A DNA stretch of 64,000 bases from Pyrobaculum sp. 3827-6 (lineage in GTDB: Archaea; Thermoproteota; Thermoprotei; Thermoproteales; Thermoproteaceae), in assembly GCF_025641885.1 (NCBI RefSeq), contig NZ_JAOTQN010000001.1, positions 992,001 to 1,056,000 on the forward strand. Reading direction: 5' to 3'. The notes under the pieces were generated by a model that saw only the letters and a program-made list of their open reading frames with translations, was not told the origin of the DNA and did no database searches. This document shows, piece by piece, positions 43,399-51,162 of the stretch (position 1 is its first letter; every line of letters begins with the position of its first letter). The position numbers were made by a program, and so were the translations under genes.

Positions 43399-44450
43399 AT
43401 GGGGGCGATGGGGATTGTCCTCAGCCCCTCGTCCTCTGGGAAGCCCATGGCGATGTTGAAGGCCTGCACCGCCTGGCCGGCGGCGCCTCTGACTAGGTTG
43501 TCTATGGCGGCGAAGGTGACTACCCGGCCGAGGCGGGGGTCGATCTCAAACCCAATGTCGACGTAGTTGGAGCCGAGGATGTACTTGACGTTGGGGTACC
43601 GGGACACGCCGAGGCGGTCTTTTACCAGTCTTATGAACTTCGAGTCGCTGTACATTGACCTGTAGTATTTCCACATGTCGGCCTCCGTGGGGGTCTTGTC
43701 GGTGTATACGTGGCCTGTGGTGAATATGCCCCTCACGATGTCGACGGCGTGGGGAGTGAAGGCCACCTTTACGGACCTGCCGGCGAGTAGGCTGAGCTCC
43801 TGCTCAATCTCGGCGATGTGGCGGTGGTGGACGGGCTCGTAGGGCCTCACTACGTAGGTGCGGAAGCTGTGTAGGTCGACGAAGGAGCCCTCGGCGCCGG
43901 CGCCGCTGGAGCCTATCTTGGCGTCTACCACGGGTGGGGTGTTGCCTATGACGCCGTGTTTTGCCAGGGGGGCTAGCATGAGTATGGAGGCGGTGGCCAT
44001 GCAGCCCGGCACCGCGACGAGCTTTGCGCCGGGTAGCTCGTGTCTGTGGAGCTCGGGCTGTCCGTATACGGCCTTCTGGAGGAGGTCGGGGTATGGGTGG
44101 GGCTGTGGCCACCTGTACCACTGGACGTAGGCGTTGGGGTCCTTGAGGCGGAAGTCGGCGCTGAGGTCGAATACGGCGGCTCCTGATTCGTAGAGCTTGG
44201 GCACCCACTTGACGGACTCGCCGTGTGGCAGGGCTAGGAACACTACGTCGGCCTTCAAGGCGGCGTCGATCGACGGCTCGACGAACTTCAGCTGGGTTAC
44301 GCCGCGGAGGTTGGGGTGCACCCTGTAGACGTACTCCCCCTTGAACTTGCGGGAGGTGGCGCAGACCACCTCGACTCCGCTGTGCTGTAGGAGTAGCCTC
44401 AGGAGCTCCCCTCCGACGAATCCCGAGGCGCCTACTACGCAGACTTTCAT
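43395..44450 (-). CDS. lysY: [LysW]-aminoadipate/glutamate 6-phosphate reductase
   Basis: LysY (ArgC family) reduces the LysW-bound acyl phosphate. NADP site: [18 protein letters not shown]; catalytic cysteine in [14 protein letters not shown]; substrate part [19 protein letters not shown]. The open frame runs on to 45131, but everything upstream of [10 protein letters not shown] (ATG 44450) lies over lysX and reads as Pro/Arg-rich nonsense. 351 residues. The ATG overlaps the lysX stop. Confidence 0.9.
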   Translation of the reverse strand: MKVCVVGASGFVGGELLRLLLQHSGVEVVCATSRKFKGEYVYRVHPNLRGVTQLKFVEPSIDAALKADVVFLALPHGESVKWVPKLYESGAAVFDLSADFRLKDPNAYVQWYRWPQPHPYPDLLQKAVYGQPELHRHELPGAKLVAVPGCMATASILMLAPLAKHGVIGNTPPVVDAKIGSSGAGAEGSFVDLHSFRTYVVRPYEPVHHRHIAEIEQELSLLAGRSVKVAFTPHAVDIVRGIFTTGHVYTDKTPTEADMWKYYRSMYSDSKFIRLVKDRLGVSRYPNVKYILGSNYVDIGFEIDPRLGRVVTFAAIDNLVRGAAGQAVQAFNIAMGFPEDEGLRTIPIAPI

Positions 44451-45120
44451 ACGAGCTCTGCCAGCGCCTGCGCCTCGTCTCTGTTTTCTATGGCGGGTAC
44501 GGGGTCGACGTCGACGACGTACTGGGCGGAGCCGTAGCTTCCGAGGGTGACGCGGGCGTACAGCAGCCCGAGGTCCTTTAGGACGTCTGCCACTAGGCCG
44601 GTGGCTGTCTTCGCCGTGGCGAATATCTTGGCTGTGGAGTGGGGCTTCGGTATGACGATGGTCACCTTGGAGAGGGGGTTGCGCATGTACATCCTGTGTT
44701 CTATCACGCTTTTGGCCCCCTCGACGCTGGTCACGGGGCCGTCGAGGTCTAGGCGCCAGGCTGTGAGGAGTAGCCATGGCCTCTCCAGCTCTACCTTCTC
44801 TACTGTGTGGTCTGTTGATACGAGGGCGTAGGGGGGTCCGTATTTGGGTATCCAGTTGAGGCGGTTGAGGGCGGCGTATATGGCGGGGGGCGGGTTGATG
44901 CTCCTCTTCGCGATCTGGCCGTATATGGCGGCGGTGTAGGGGTTGCCCATCCTTAGGATGGCTGTTCCGTGTAGGGCGTGGATGGGGGTTTCGGAGATGT
45001 TTACAACAACGGGCTTGTGGCCCCTTGCGGCCAGCGCGTCTGCTAGTATCTTGTCTTGTAGGGTGGGGCTGTCTGTGAGGATGTATATCGCCCCACTTTC
45101 CCCTCTGGCCCCTGGTCCAT
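44447..45120 (-). CDS. lysX: LysX-like ATP-grasp ligase, expressed only after a -1 frameshift
   Basis: By position and partial similarity this is the LysW-aminoadipate (or glutamate) ligase. The enzyme frame reads AIYILTDSPTLQDKILADAL at its start and contains NRLNWIPKYGPPYALVST and YVVDVDPVP; about 225 residues, shorter than typical LysX (~280). No ATG, GTG or TTG exists in frame for the first ~47 residues. The ATG expected from the promoter (45120, 23 bases after TATATAAG) is one frame off and stops at 45043-45045. Slips of -1 at GAG-GGG-AAA (Lys) or GTG-GGG-CGA (Arg) enter the enzyme frame. Confidence 0.75.
45043..45120 (-). promoter_or_regulatory. lysX leader minigene with Lys- and Arg-coupled slip sites
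   Basis: Zero frame: ATG 45118-45120, 25 codons, TAG 45043-45045. Three runs of four G are read xxG-GGG: 45109-45112 followed by CCA (Pro), 45100-45103 followed by AAA (Lys), 45091-45094 followed by CGA (Arg). A -1 slip at any of them leads into the LysX frame without a stop. Confidence 0.6.
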
Positions 45121-45138
45121 GCGTGCCTCATGTGGCTA

Positions 45139-45176
45139 CTATATAAGTTTTTTGTCTGCGAAAAGGTTATATATAG
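45139..45176. promoter_or_regulatory. divergent promoter, lysX operon / thrC operon
   Basis: CTATATAAG at 45139-45147 (CTTATATAG on the minus strand) lies about 23 bases before the lysX leader ATG at 45120. TTATATATAG at 45167-45176 lies 22 bases before the thrC leader ATG at 45194. Both predict leaderless transcripts that begin at the leader codons. Confidence 0.65.
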
Positions 45177-45193
45177 GTGGTATTTTGCGGGTC

Positions 45194-45235
45194 ATGGAGG
45201 GGATTTCGGGGACGGTGTACGCCTCCGCTGTGTGA
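45194..45235 (+). promoter_or_regulatory. thrC leader minigene with Ile- and Thr-coupled slip sites
   Basis: Zero frame: ATG 45194, 13 codons (MEGISGTVYASAV), TGA 45233-45235. Two runs of four G are read xxG-GGG: 45199-45202 followed by ATT (Ile) and 45208-45211 followed by ACG (Thr). A -1 slip at either gives the frame of threonine synthase, starting GDFGDGVRLRC or GDGVRLRC. Confidence 0.6.
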
Positions 45236-46341
45236 CATGCGGCTCTGTGTTTGCTCCGAACTATAGGCTATATAGGTGTCCCAAGTGTGGGGGCCTTCTC
45301 GAGGTGGAGGTGTCTAACCTCTACTGGGCGCCCAAGGGGAGGGGGGTGTGGCGCTACGCTTCTATGCTCCCGCTTAAGAGCGGCGTGTCGCTGGGGGAGG
45401 GCCAGACTCCTCTTGTGAAGTCGGCGCTGGGGGAGGGGCTCTATGTGAAGTTCGACGGAGCTAACCCGACGGGTAGCTTCAAGGACAGGGGGATGGCGCT
45501 GGGGGTGACGGTGGCGAGGGAGAGCGGGGCTAACAAGGTGGTTGTCGCCTCCACTGGCAACACTGCGGCGTCTGCGGCGGCTTACGCGGCTAGGGCTGGG
45601 CTTAGGTGCTACGTGGTTCTGCCGAGGGGGAACGTGGCGAGGGGTAAGCTGGTGCAGGCGGCGCTTCACGGTGCGGAGCTGGTGATGGTAAACGGCTTTT
45701 TTGACAAGGCGCTGGAGTACGTGGTTAACTACGGCACTAAATACGCCTACCCCCTCAACAGCTTCAACCCGTGGAGGCTGGAGGGGCAGAAGACCCTGGC
45801 TTTTGAGGTGTATGAGGAGCTGGGGTGTCCGGACTATGTGGTGGTGCCGGTGGGGAACGCCGGCAACATATCTGCTATCTGGAAGGGGTTTAGGGAGCTG
45901 GCCTCCCTGGGGCTGTGCGGCAAGCTTCCCAAGATGGTTGGGGTGCAGGCGGAGGGGGCGGCGCCGCTGGCGGACGCGTGGGAGAGGGGGCTGGACGAGC
46001 CTCTATTCGTCGATGAGCCGAGGACAGTGGCGTCGGCGATTAAGATCGGGCGGCCTATCAACTGGCCTAAGGCTTTGAGGGCGGTGAGGGAGTCGGGGGG
46101 CTTCTTCGTGAAGGTGTCTGATGGGGAGATTATGAGGGCGCAGAGGCTCCTGGCGACTAGGGACGGCCTGGGGGCGGAGCCCGCCGGGGCGGCTTCGGTG
46201 GCGGCTGCCCTGAAGCTCGGCCTCGGGGGGACGGTGGTCGCCGTCGTCACCGGCCACGCGTTGAAGGACCCCGACGCGGTGGAGGTATCGGCTAGGGAGG
46301 TTAGGAACGCCGACGAGCTCGCGGAGCTTTTGGAGCGATGA
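45194..46341 (+). CDS. thrC: threonine synthase, expressed only after a -1 frameshift
   Basis: ThrC converts phosphohomoserine to threonine with PLP. An N-terminal zinc ribbon (RCVTCGSVF, RCPKCGGLL) precedes the fold-type II domain; the PLP lysine is in NPTGSFKDRGM and the phosphate loop in VPVGNAGNISA. The in-frame ATG at 45130 lies upstream of the TATA box and would add an unlikely hydrophobic head. The promoter-matched ATG 45194 is in the +1-related frame and terminates after 13 codons. A -1 slip at GAG-GGG-ATT or TCG-GGG-ACG restores ThrC. The aspartokinase gene overlaps its stop. Confidence 0.9.
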
Positions 46342-47333
46342 AGCCCGTGGTTAAGATCGGGGGGTCGCTCCTCCGCTCCGCGTCTGATTTCAAAAGGGCG
46401 GCCAGCTTCGTCGCGTCGTATCGGGAGCCGCCTGTCGTCGTCGTCTCGGCTATCAAGGGGGTGACGGACATGTTGCTGGAGCTTGAGCGGACTAGGAGCT
46501 ACCTACTCTACGAGGAGGTTCTCCACAGACACCTCTCGGTGGCCAGGGCGCTGGGGGTGGAGGAGGCTGTGGCCCCCCTATTGAGGGAACTGGAGGCGGC
46601 TCTGAAGGCGCCGCGGGGCCCGTGGTCCGCAGACTACTTCGCCTCCTTCGGCGAGAGGCTGTCGGCGAGGATTCTCCACGGAGTTTTGGCGGCCATGGGG
46701 GTGGAGGCGGGGCTGTTCGAGGCGCCGGTGGTGACGGACAGCAACTTCGGCAACGCGGAGCCACTCCGGCTGGAGCGTAGGGACGAGATCGCGGAGCCGG
46801 GGGTGGTGGCGGTGGTGACGGGCTTCATCGGCAGGGACAGGGAGGGCCGCTTCACGACGGTGGGCCGCGGGGGTAGCGACTACACGGCCACCTACGTGGG
46901 GAAGGAGATCGGGGCGAGGAAGGTGACTTTGGTGACCGACTCGCCGGGGGTCATGACGGCGGATCCGCGGGAGGTGGAGGAGGCCTACGTCCTGCCGCTC
47001 CTCTCCCTCCAGGAGGCGGTGGAGGCGGCCAAGGTGGGGGCTAAGAACTTCCACCCCCGCACCTTCATCCCCGTGCTGGAGGCCGGGGGGATGGCTGTGG
47101 AGGTGAGGAGCTACGAGAGCAGGGGCACCCTAATCGCAAACGTCTACGCGCCGCCTCCCTTCAAAATCGCGGTTAGGTGCGGCCAGGGTAGCTGCGTGGT
47201 GGGGCTGGGGGCGCAGGAGCTGACAAAGCTGGGGGGCGTGGCGGTGGGGCGCTACTCGGTGAGGCTGGGGATCCCGCCGCGGCAGGCCCATGAACACCTA
47301 ATTCTGCCCTACGTCAAGTATATTAGGGGGTAA
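46338..47333 (+). CDS. lysC: aspartokinase with shortened regulatory part
   Basis: Aspartokinase performs the first step towards threonine and methionine. The kinase core is clear: VVKIGGSLL, VVSAIKGVTDM, TTVGRGGSDYTAT, TLVTDSPGVMTADPR and NFHPRTFIPV. At 331 residues it lacks most of the usual double ACT regulatory region; only ~60 residues follow the kinase domain. It overlaps thrC by 4 bases and was probably followed directly by asd before the mobile element inserted. The short tail makes feedback inhibition by threonine doubtful. Confidence 0.88.
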   Translation: MKPVVKIGGSLLRSASDFKRAASFVASYREPPVVVVSAIKGVTDMLLELERTRSYLLYEEVLHRHLSVARALGVEEAVAPLLRELEAALKAPRGPWSADYFASFGERLSARILHGVLAAMGVEAGLFEAPVVTDSNFGNAEPLRLERRDEIAEPGVVAVVTGFIGRDREGRFTTVGRGGSDYTATYVGKEIGARKVTLVTDSPGVMTADPREVEEAYVLPLLSLQEAVEAAKVGAKNFHPRTFIPVLEAGGMAVEVRSYESRGTLIANVYAPPPFKIAVRCGQGSCVVGLGAQELTKLGGVAVGRYSVRLGIPPRQAHEHLILPYVKYIRG

Positions 47334-47429
47334 TACCCCCTTTCTACTCTCCGGGCGTCCTGGGGGGCACTGGGCCCGGGCGGGCGCTTAGGCGCGCCCG
47401 GGACGGGGCCGCCCGGAGGGTTGGCGCCG

Positions 47430-47685
47430 CCCCTTCGGCGAGCGCGAAAATAGGCGCGGCTTCGCCTCCCGGTGCCCTCGCGGGAGGCGGGGCGGGCTAC
47501 TGCAGGCCCATGAGTGCATAAACACATCCCTATTTATGAATTAACGATGTAGCGTACGTCAAGCTTCGCCAATTCCGCCTTCTCTAATTCCAAATTTTTA
47601 GATTTGGAAGTGATATAGGCGTCTTTTTCTTTCAACTACCACGGCGCATGGACAGTTCTAAATTACGCAGAGGCGGTGTAACGTC
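47430..47685 (+). repeat. left inverted repeat of the TnpB/GIY-YIG element
   Basis: The sequence matches, in inverted orientation, 49575-49825. A perfect 30-base core is 47516-47545 against 49710-49739. Similarity continues outward (for example the GC-rich stretch around 47471-47500 against 49755-49784) and inward to the ATGCAGAGGCGG-like end near 47675. This repeat also fills most of the gap after the aspartokinase gene; no gene is seen in it. Confidence 0.85.
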
Positions 47686-47690
47686 TCATC

Positions 47691-47737
47691 TACATTCTTC
47701 CTGACTCAACATCGTAGGTTTTTCCTTAATCAGGAAG
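47691..47737 (-). repeat. hairpin at the tnpB 3' end (omega-RNA candidate)
   Basis: Inverted arms ACATTCTTCCTGA and TCAGGAAGAATGT (13 bases each, perfect complements) are separated by about 20 bases and overlap the tnpB stop. A related direct copy lies at about 49491-49545. In TnpB systems the guide (omega/re) RNA extends over the tnpB 3' end and element end, so this is the likely scaffold region. Confidence 0.55.
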
Positions 47738-48931
47738 AATGTCCGATTGCAAGTCAGGAGGAATGTAGAGGGGAGGGTTGAAAGTCGTGTTGGGAAAAAA
47801 GGGGATTATTTCCCGGTACCTCTTCTGGGCCCAGTGTATGGGCACCTCGTCTCTATTTGCTTCAAAGCCGCACTGACACTTTACGCGGCGGTTCGGTAGC
47901 TCCTCCATCTTGGCGCCACATTTGGGGCATATGGTGCTGTACAGTCTCAGCTCTGCGTAGGGCACCCCGTGCCACTCGGCAAGCTCCCTCAGCCTCTTTG
48001 TGAACCTACCTACGTTGAGGTACTTCTTGACGCTTGGCTTCACTCTATCGCTCTCCTTCAGCTCTCTTACGGATTTGTCCTCTGGCGTGTCCACCACGAC
48101 GGCGGCTTTGTACTGCGTTGCCAATTGTACAATCTTCTTTGCCGCCTCAATAGTCCACTGCCTCCAGAGACGCCACAGCCTGCTTTTCAGTGCTGTGGCT
48201 TTGTTACAGTGGACGCCTTTTGTGGAGCAGAGGGAGTCCAGCCTGGCGATCTCCCTCTCCAGGGAGCCGATGTGCGCCAAATCAGGCCTTAAGACGCCTC
48301 TCCGCAGCACCCGCCCCTCTTCAACAACTGCCCAAACAACGCCGTTATGTAAAGAGTTGATATCCACGACAAGAAGCCGCTTGGGCTGGAATGGCGTAAT
48401 TTCTCTGTAGAACACCAGCGCCACATTGAAAGTAGCGATATTGCTACCCCTCCTCTTACCCACCCAAGCCAGGGCGAACTTCAATTGGGCGCCTTCCCTT
48501 ATCCGCTCCTCAATCCACTTTATTTCTGATTTCCTCAGCCTAATCACGATAGTGTTGCCGCGCTGACCGCTCCACTTCCTCACTTTAATCACTTTTTCCT
48601 CTCGGCTTTCTTGACTAGAGACGAAATCCACAAGAACACCTCGACTTTCATCCTCCTCATTGTTGCTCAACCGTAGCTGGACATTAAATGGCAATGGTAT
48701 CCTCCAGATACCATTTTTCAACCCGTTTACCGGAATCAACTTCATAACATATTTCAACTTCTCAGCGAAGTACTTCAGCGGATTCTGCTCCGGCATAGGT
48801 GCCTTGAAACCAGATTTGTACCACTCCGTTGCCCACTGCCGGAATTTCTGTTGAACCTCCAGGAATTTCGCCAACTGCTCAGGCGGGATTTCCTCAACCC
48901 TCCTCTTTATTGTTAATGTTCGGTAGCCCAT
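47726..48931 (-). CDS. tnpB: TnpB RNA-guided nuclease (IS605 OrfB family)
   Basis: 401 residues. The RuvC-like residues appear in order: the Asp in LLVVDINSLHNGV, the Glu in VVVDTPED, a zinc finger (CPKCGAKM, CQCG) and the final Asp in EANRDEVPIHWA. TnpB proteins are guided by RNA from the element end and cut DNA to favour element retention. The start overlaps the GIY-YIG gene by 19 bases, so the two are cotranslated. All key residues appear intact. Confidence 0.85.
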   Translation of the reverse strand: MGYRTLTIKRRVEEIPPEQLAKFLEVQQKFRQWATEWYKSGFKAPMPEQNPLKYFAEKLKYVMKLIPVNGLKNGIWRIPLPFNVQLRLSNNEEDESRGVLVDFVSSQESREEKVIKVRKWSGQRGNTIVIRLRKSEIKWIEERIREGAQLKFALAWVGKRRGSNIATFNVALVFYREITPFQPKRLLVVDINSLHNGVVWAVVEEGRVLRRGVLRPDLAHIGSLEREIARLDSLCSTKGVHCNKATALKSRLWRLWRQWTIEAAKKIVQLATQYKAAVVVDTPEDKSVRELKESDRVKPSVKKYLNVGRFTKRLRELAEWHGVPYAELRLYSTICPKCGAKMEELPNRRVKCQCGFEANRDEVPIHWAQKRYREIIPFFPNTTFNPPLYIPPDLQSDILPD

Positions 48932-49446
48932 GTCCCGCTACGTACACCTCCTAACGTTGAATTAAGCACCGCCTCCTCACTAGTTTCGCCTCTCCAGTCA
49001 GGCGGCGACCTGTCCGCATGCACAACAGCACAGTTCTCCGAACGGCCGCCAGCAGACGCCTCTGCTTGACACGTGAAGAAGCTGGTTGACGAAACGCCCA
49101 CAAGCTTGGCGTATTTAGCCATGGACACGGGCTCCTCCACCGGCTTGTCTCGGCGTCTCTGTGTGTAGAAGAAAGGCGGCTTCCTCGGCTCCGCGGAAGG
49201 CCTCCTCTTGTTGAATGGGGGCTTGAAGACCGCGTGGAGCCACGCCTCCCACATCTCTGCCACCCGCCTCCTCCGCGTGTAGGCCAAGATGATGAAGACG
49301 TCGGCCCTAAGCCCCCTCCTCGCCGCAGAGGAGTGCCCCCGGAGGTGCATGTAAATGTGATCGTAGTAGCCGTCCCGCTTCCCCACCCCCACATACGCCA
49401 CACGCCCCCCGGCGACGGCCAAGTAGACGTAGTGGACAGCCCCCAC
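48913..49446 (-). CDS. GIY-YIG endonuclease-like protein with C-terminal extension
   Basis: Residues 5-80 have the GIY-YIG pattern: HYVYLAV, then RVAYVGVGKR (YVG and catalytic-type Arg 24), a His-rich loop, the Glu in AEMWEAWLHAV (Glu 67) and FKPPFNK with the terminal Asn. Residues 107-125 (VSMAKYAKLVGVSSTSFF) look like a helix-turn-helix, and the tail is Ser/Gly-rich. It lies upstream of and overlaps tnpB. GTG 49446 follows a TTTAAAG box by about 19 bases. Such nucleases nick or cut DNA in mobile introns and repair. Confidence 0.75.
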   Translation of the reverse strand: MGAVHYVYLAVAGGRVAYVGVGKRDGYYDHIYMHLRGHSSAARRGLRADVFIILAYTRRRRVAEMWEAWLHAVFKPPFNKRRPSAEPRKPPFFYTQRRRDKPVEEPVSMAKYAKLVGVSSTSFFTCQAEASAGGRSENCAVVHADRSPPDWRGETSEEAVLNSTLGGVRSGTWATEH

Positions 49447-49490
49447 GCATACGCCAAGGCTTTAAAGCCAACTACGGCATTCAGCTACCC

Positions 49491-49545
49491 CATCTACATT
49501 TTTCCTGGCTCGACCTCAGACGTTTTCCCTGAAACAGGAGAAATA
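49491..49545 (+). repeat. second hairpin copy at the right end
   Basis: This stretch resembles 47691-47737 in direct orientation (ACATTTTTCCTG ... CAGGAGAAAT) but with an imperfect stem. It lies upstream of the GIY-YIG gene and inside the right inverted repeat. Confidence 0.5.
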
Positions 49546-49574
49546 TACGGCGTAAGGTCAGGTAGTTTGTAGAA

Positions 49575-49825
49575 GGGCCGTTGCGCCGCCTCTGCATAAT
49601 TTAAAACTATCCATGCGCCGTGGTAGTTGAAAGAGGGGGGCGCCAAATCCGCTAAATCTAAATTTGAATCAGAGAAAGCGGAATCGGCGAGACTTGACGT
49701 ACGCCGATTGTTAATTCATAAATAGGGATGTGTTTATGCGCGTATGGGCTTGCAATGGTTCGCCCCGCCTCCCGCGAGGGCGCCGGAAGGCGATAATGTT
49801 CTCAAATTGCAATGCCGAAGGGCCG
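49575..49825 (-). repeat. right inverted repeat of the TnpB/GIY-YIG element
   Basis: This is the reverse complement of 47430-47685 with many substitutions and a perfect 30-base core at 49710-49739. It runs up to the start of asd and contains a TATA-like ATTCATAAATA (49714-49724) facing asd, so the element may supply the asd promoter. Confidence 0.8.
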
Positions 49826-49832
49826 GGCGGCT

Positions 49833-50852
49833 ATGGACCGCCTAAAGGTCTACGTCCTGGGGGCCACGGGGCTGGTGGGGCAGAGGTACGTCCAGCTCCT
49901 GGCGAGGCACCCCTGGTTCGAGGTGGTGGGCCTCGCCGCGTCGGAGAGGAGCGCCGGGAGGAGGCTGGGGGAGGTGGGGTGGGTGCTCGACGAGCCGCCC
50001 CCGCCGGAGGTGGCGGAGATGCGTGTGGAGAAGCTGGACGTGGACAAGGTGCCAAGGGTCGACTTCGTGTTTTCCGCCCTCCCCAGCGAGGTGGCGGCGA
50101 GGGTGGAGCCGGAGCTGGCGGCGCGGGGCTACGTGATACTCTCCAACTCTAGCAACATGAGGATGGACCCCGACGTCCCGCTCATCATCCCCGAGGTGAA
50201 CCCAGACGACCTCTCCCTTGTCGAGAGGCAGAGGGAGGGGCGCGGGTGGAGGGGGGCTGTGGTGAAGAAGCCCAACTGCACCACCACTATTCTCAACCTT
50301 CCCCTTAAGCCGGTGCTGGACGAGTGGGGGATAGAGAGGGTGCACGTCGTCACCATGCAGGCCCTGTCCGGCGCGGGGTACTCCGGCGTCCCCTCGGTGG
50401 CCATCGCAGACAACCTCATACCCTTCATAAGGGGCGAGGAGGAGAAGGTGGTGGGGGAGACGCGGAAGATCCTAAAGGCCGACTTCGAGATCTACGCCAC
50501 GACGACGAGGGTAAACGTCGTCGACGGACACACGGAGGTAGTGTACATAGACACGAGGCGGGACTTCGACGTTTCTGCTGTGGCCGAGGTGCTGGAGAGG
50601 TTCAGAGGCCCCCCGCAGGAGCTTAAGCTCCCCACGGCGCCGGAGAGGCCCGTCGAGGTTAGGCGCCAGGCGGACAGGCCCCAGCCGCGGCTGGACAGGA
50701 TGGCGGGGAGAGGCATGGCGGTGGTGGTGGGGAGGATTAGGCGGCTCGCCCCCCGGAAGCTCTCCTTCATCGTCCTCGGCCACAACACCATCAGAGGCGC
50801 CGCCGGCAACTCAATCCTCACCGCAGAACTAATGGCGGCGCAGAGCCGCTAG
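49833..50852 (+). CDS. asd: aspartate-semialdehyde dehydrogenase
   Basis: Asd is the second step of the aspartate pathway. The NADP loop is VYVLGATGLVGQRYVQLL, the catalytic cysteine is in KKPNCTTTILNLP and the substrate part in SGAGYSGVPS; C-terminal GHNTIRGAAGNS. 339 residues. An in-frame ATG at 49812 would add seven residues but lies in the inverted repeat; ATG 49833 (MDRLKVYVLG) fits the family start. Separated from thrC-aspartokinase by the mobile element. Confidence 0.9.
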   Translation: MDRLKVYVLGATGLVGQRYVQLLARHPWFEVVGLAASERSAGRRLGEVGWVLDEPPPPEVAEMRVEKLDVDKVPRVDFVFSALPSEVAARVEPELAARGYVILSNSSNMRMDPDVPLIIPEVNPDDLSLVERQREGRGWRGAVVKKPNCTTTILNLPLKPVLDEWGIERVHVVTMQALSGAGYSGVPSVAIADNLIPFIRGEEEKVVGETRKILKADFEIYATTTRVNVVDGHTEVVYIDTRRDFDVSAVAEVLERFRGPPQELKLPTAPERPVEVRRQADRPQPRLDRMAGRGMAVVVGRIRRLAPRKLSFIVLGHNTIRGAAGNSILTAELMAAQSR

Positions 50853-51162
50853 AAGCCCGGCACACCCTCCCTACCTAAGGCGGAGCACCCCCCTTCTCAA
50901 GCGGCTCGCCACCTCGTGCGAGGGAACATCACGGCGGCTTTTAGGTGGGTCTGGGTCTCTATGCGCTTCTCCGTAGTGTTGATGTGGAGGTGGGCGGGAT
51001 CCCTTACTGCGCTAGTGGCGGTGGCGGATTGGGGTGGCTAGCTCGCGGCGGGTCTGCATGTCGGCCTTGGCTACCGTTGTGGAGGTGGCCCGGCGCTTTC
51101 GAGGGCGAGCTTCACAGCCTCTCGGTGTAGGGGTGTCTGCCAAGCGTAGTCCCTACCCACGC
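50853..51162. other. gap without a convincing gene
   Basis: About 310 bases between asd and the decayed ATPase. A 61-codon frame on the plus strand (50945-51130) is Gly/Trp-rich, lacks a promoter and has stop codons just outside, so it may be a gene remnant. No tRNA arms or hairpin terminators were seen. Confidence 0.5.

Larger units (their letters stand above)
47430..49825. mobile_element. 2.4-kb element with TnpB and GIY-YIG nuclease
   Basis: Two minus-strand genes (GIY-YIG protein, then TnpB) lie between long imperfect inverted repeats and subterminal hairpins. No TnpA or other transposase is encoded. The element sits between aspartokinase and asd, apparently splitting a threonine operon. 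The exact ends and a target duplication could not be fixed by eye. Confidence 0.75.

Noticed and set aside
45130-45193. ATG 45130 as the thrC start
   Set aside because: It lies upstream of the TATA box that fits thrC, overlaps the lysX promoter and adds a hydrophobic head not seen in threonine synthases.
47690-49545. CRISPR array
   Set aside because: Only two related hairpin copies exist, 1.8 kb apart, without regular spacers; they belong to the mobile element.
50430-50437. GGGGCGA inside asd as another slip site
   Set aside because: The run is read AGG-GGC-GAG, so P-site re-pairing is not perfect, and the frame is continuous.
50945-51130. 61-codon gene downstream of asd
   Set aside because: Low-complexity Gly/Trp composition, no promoter and no recognisable family.
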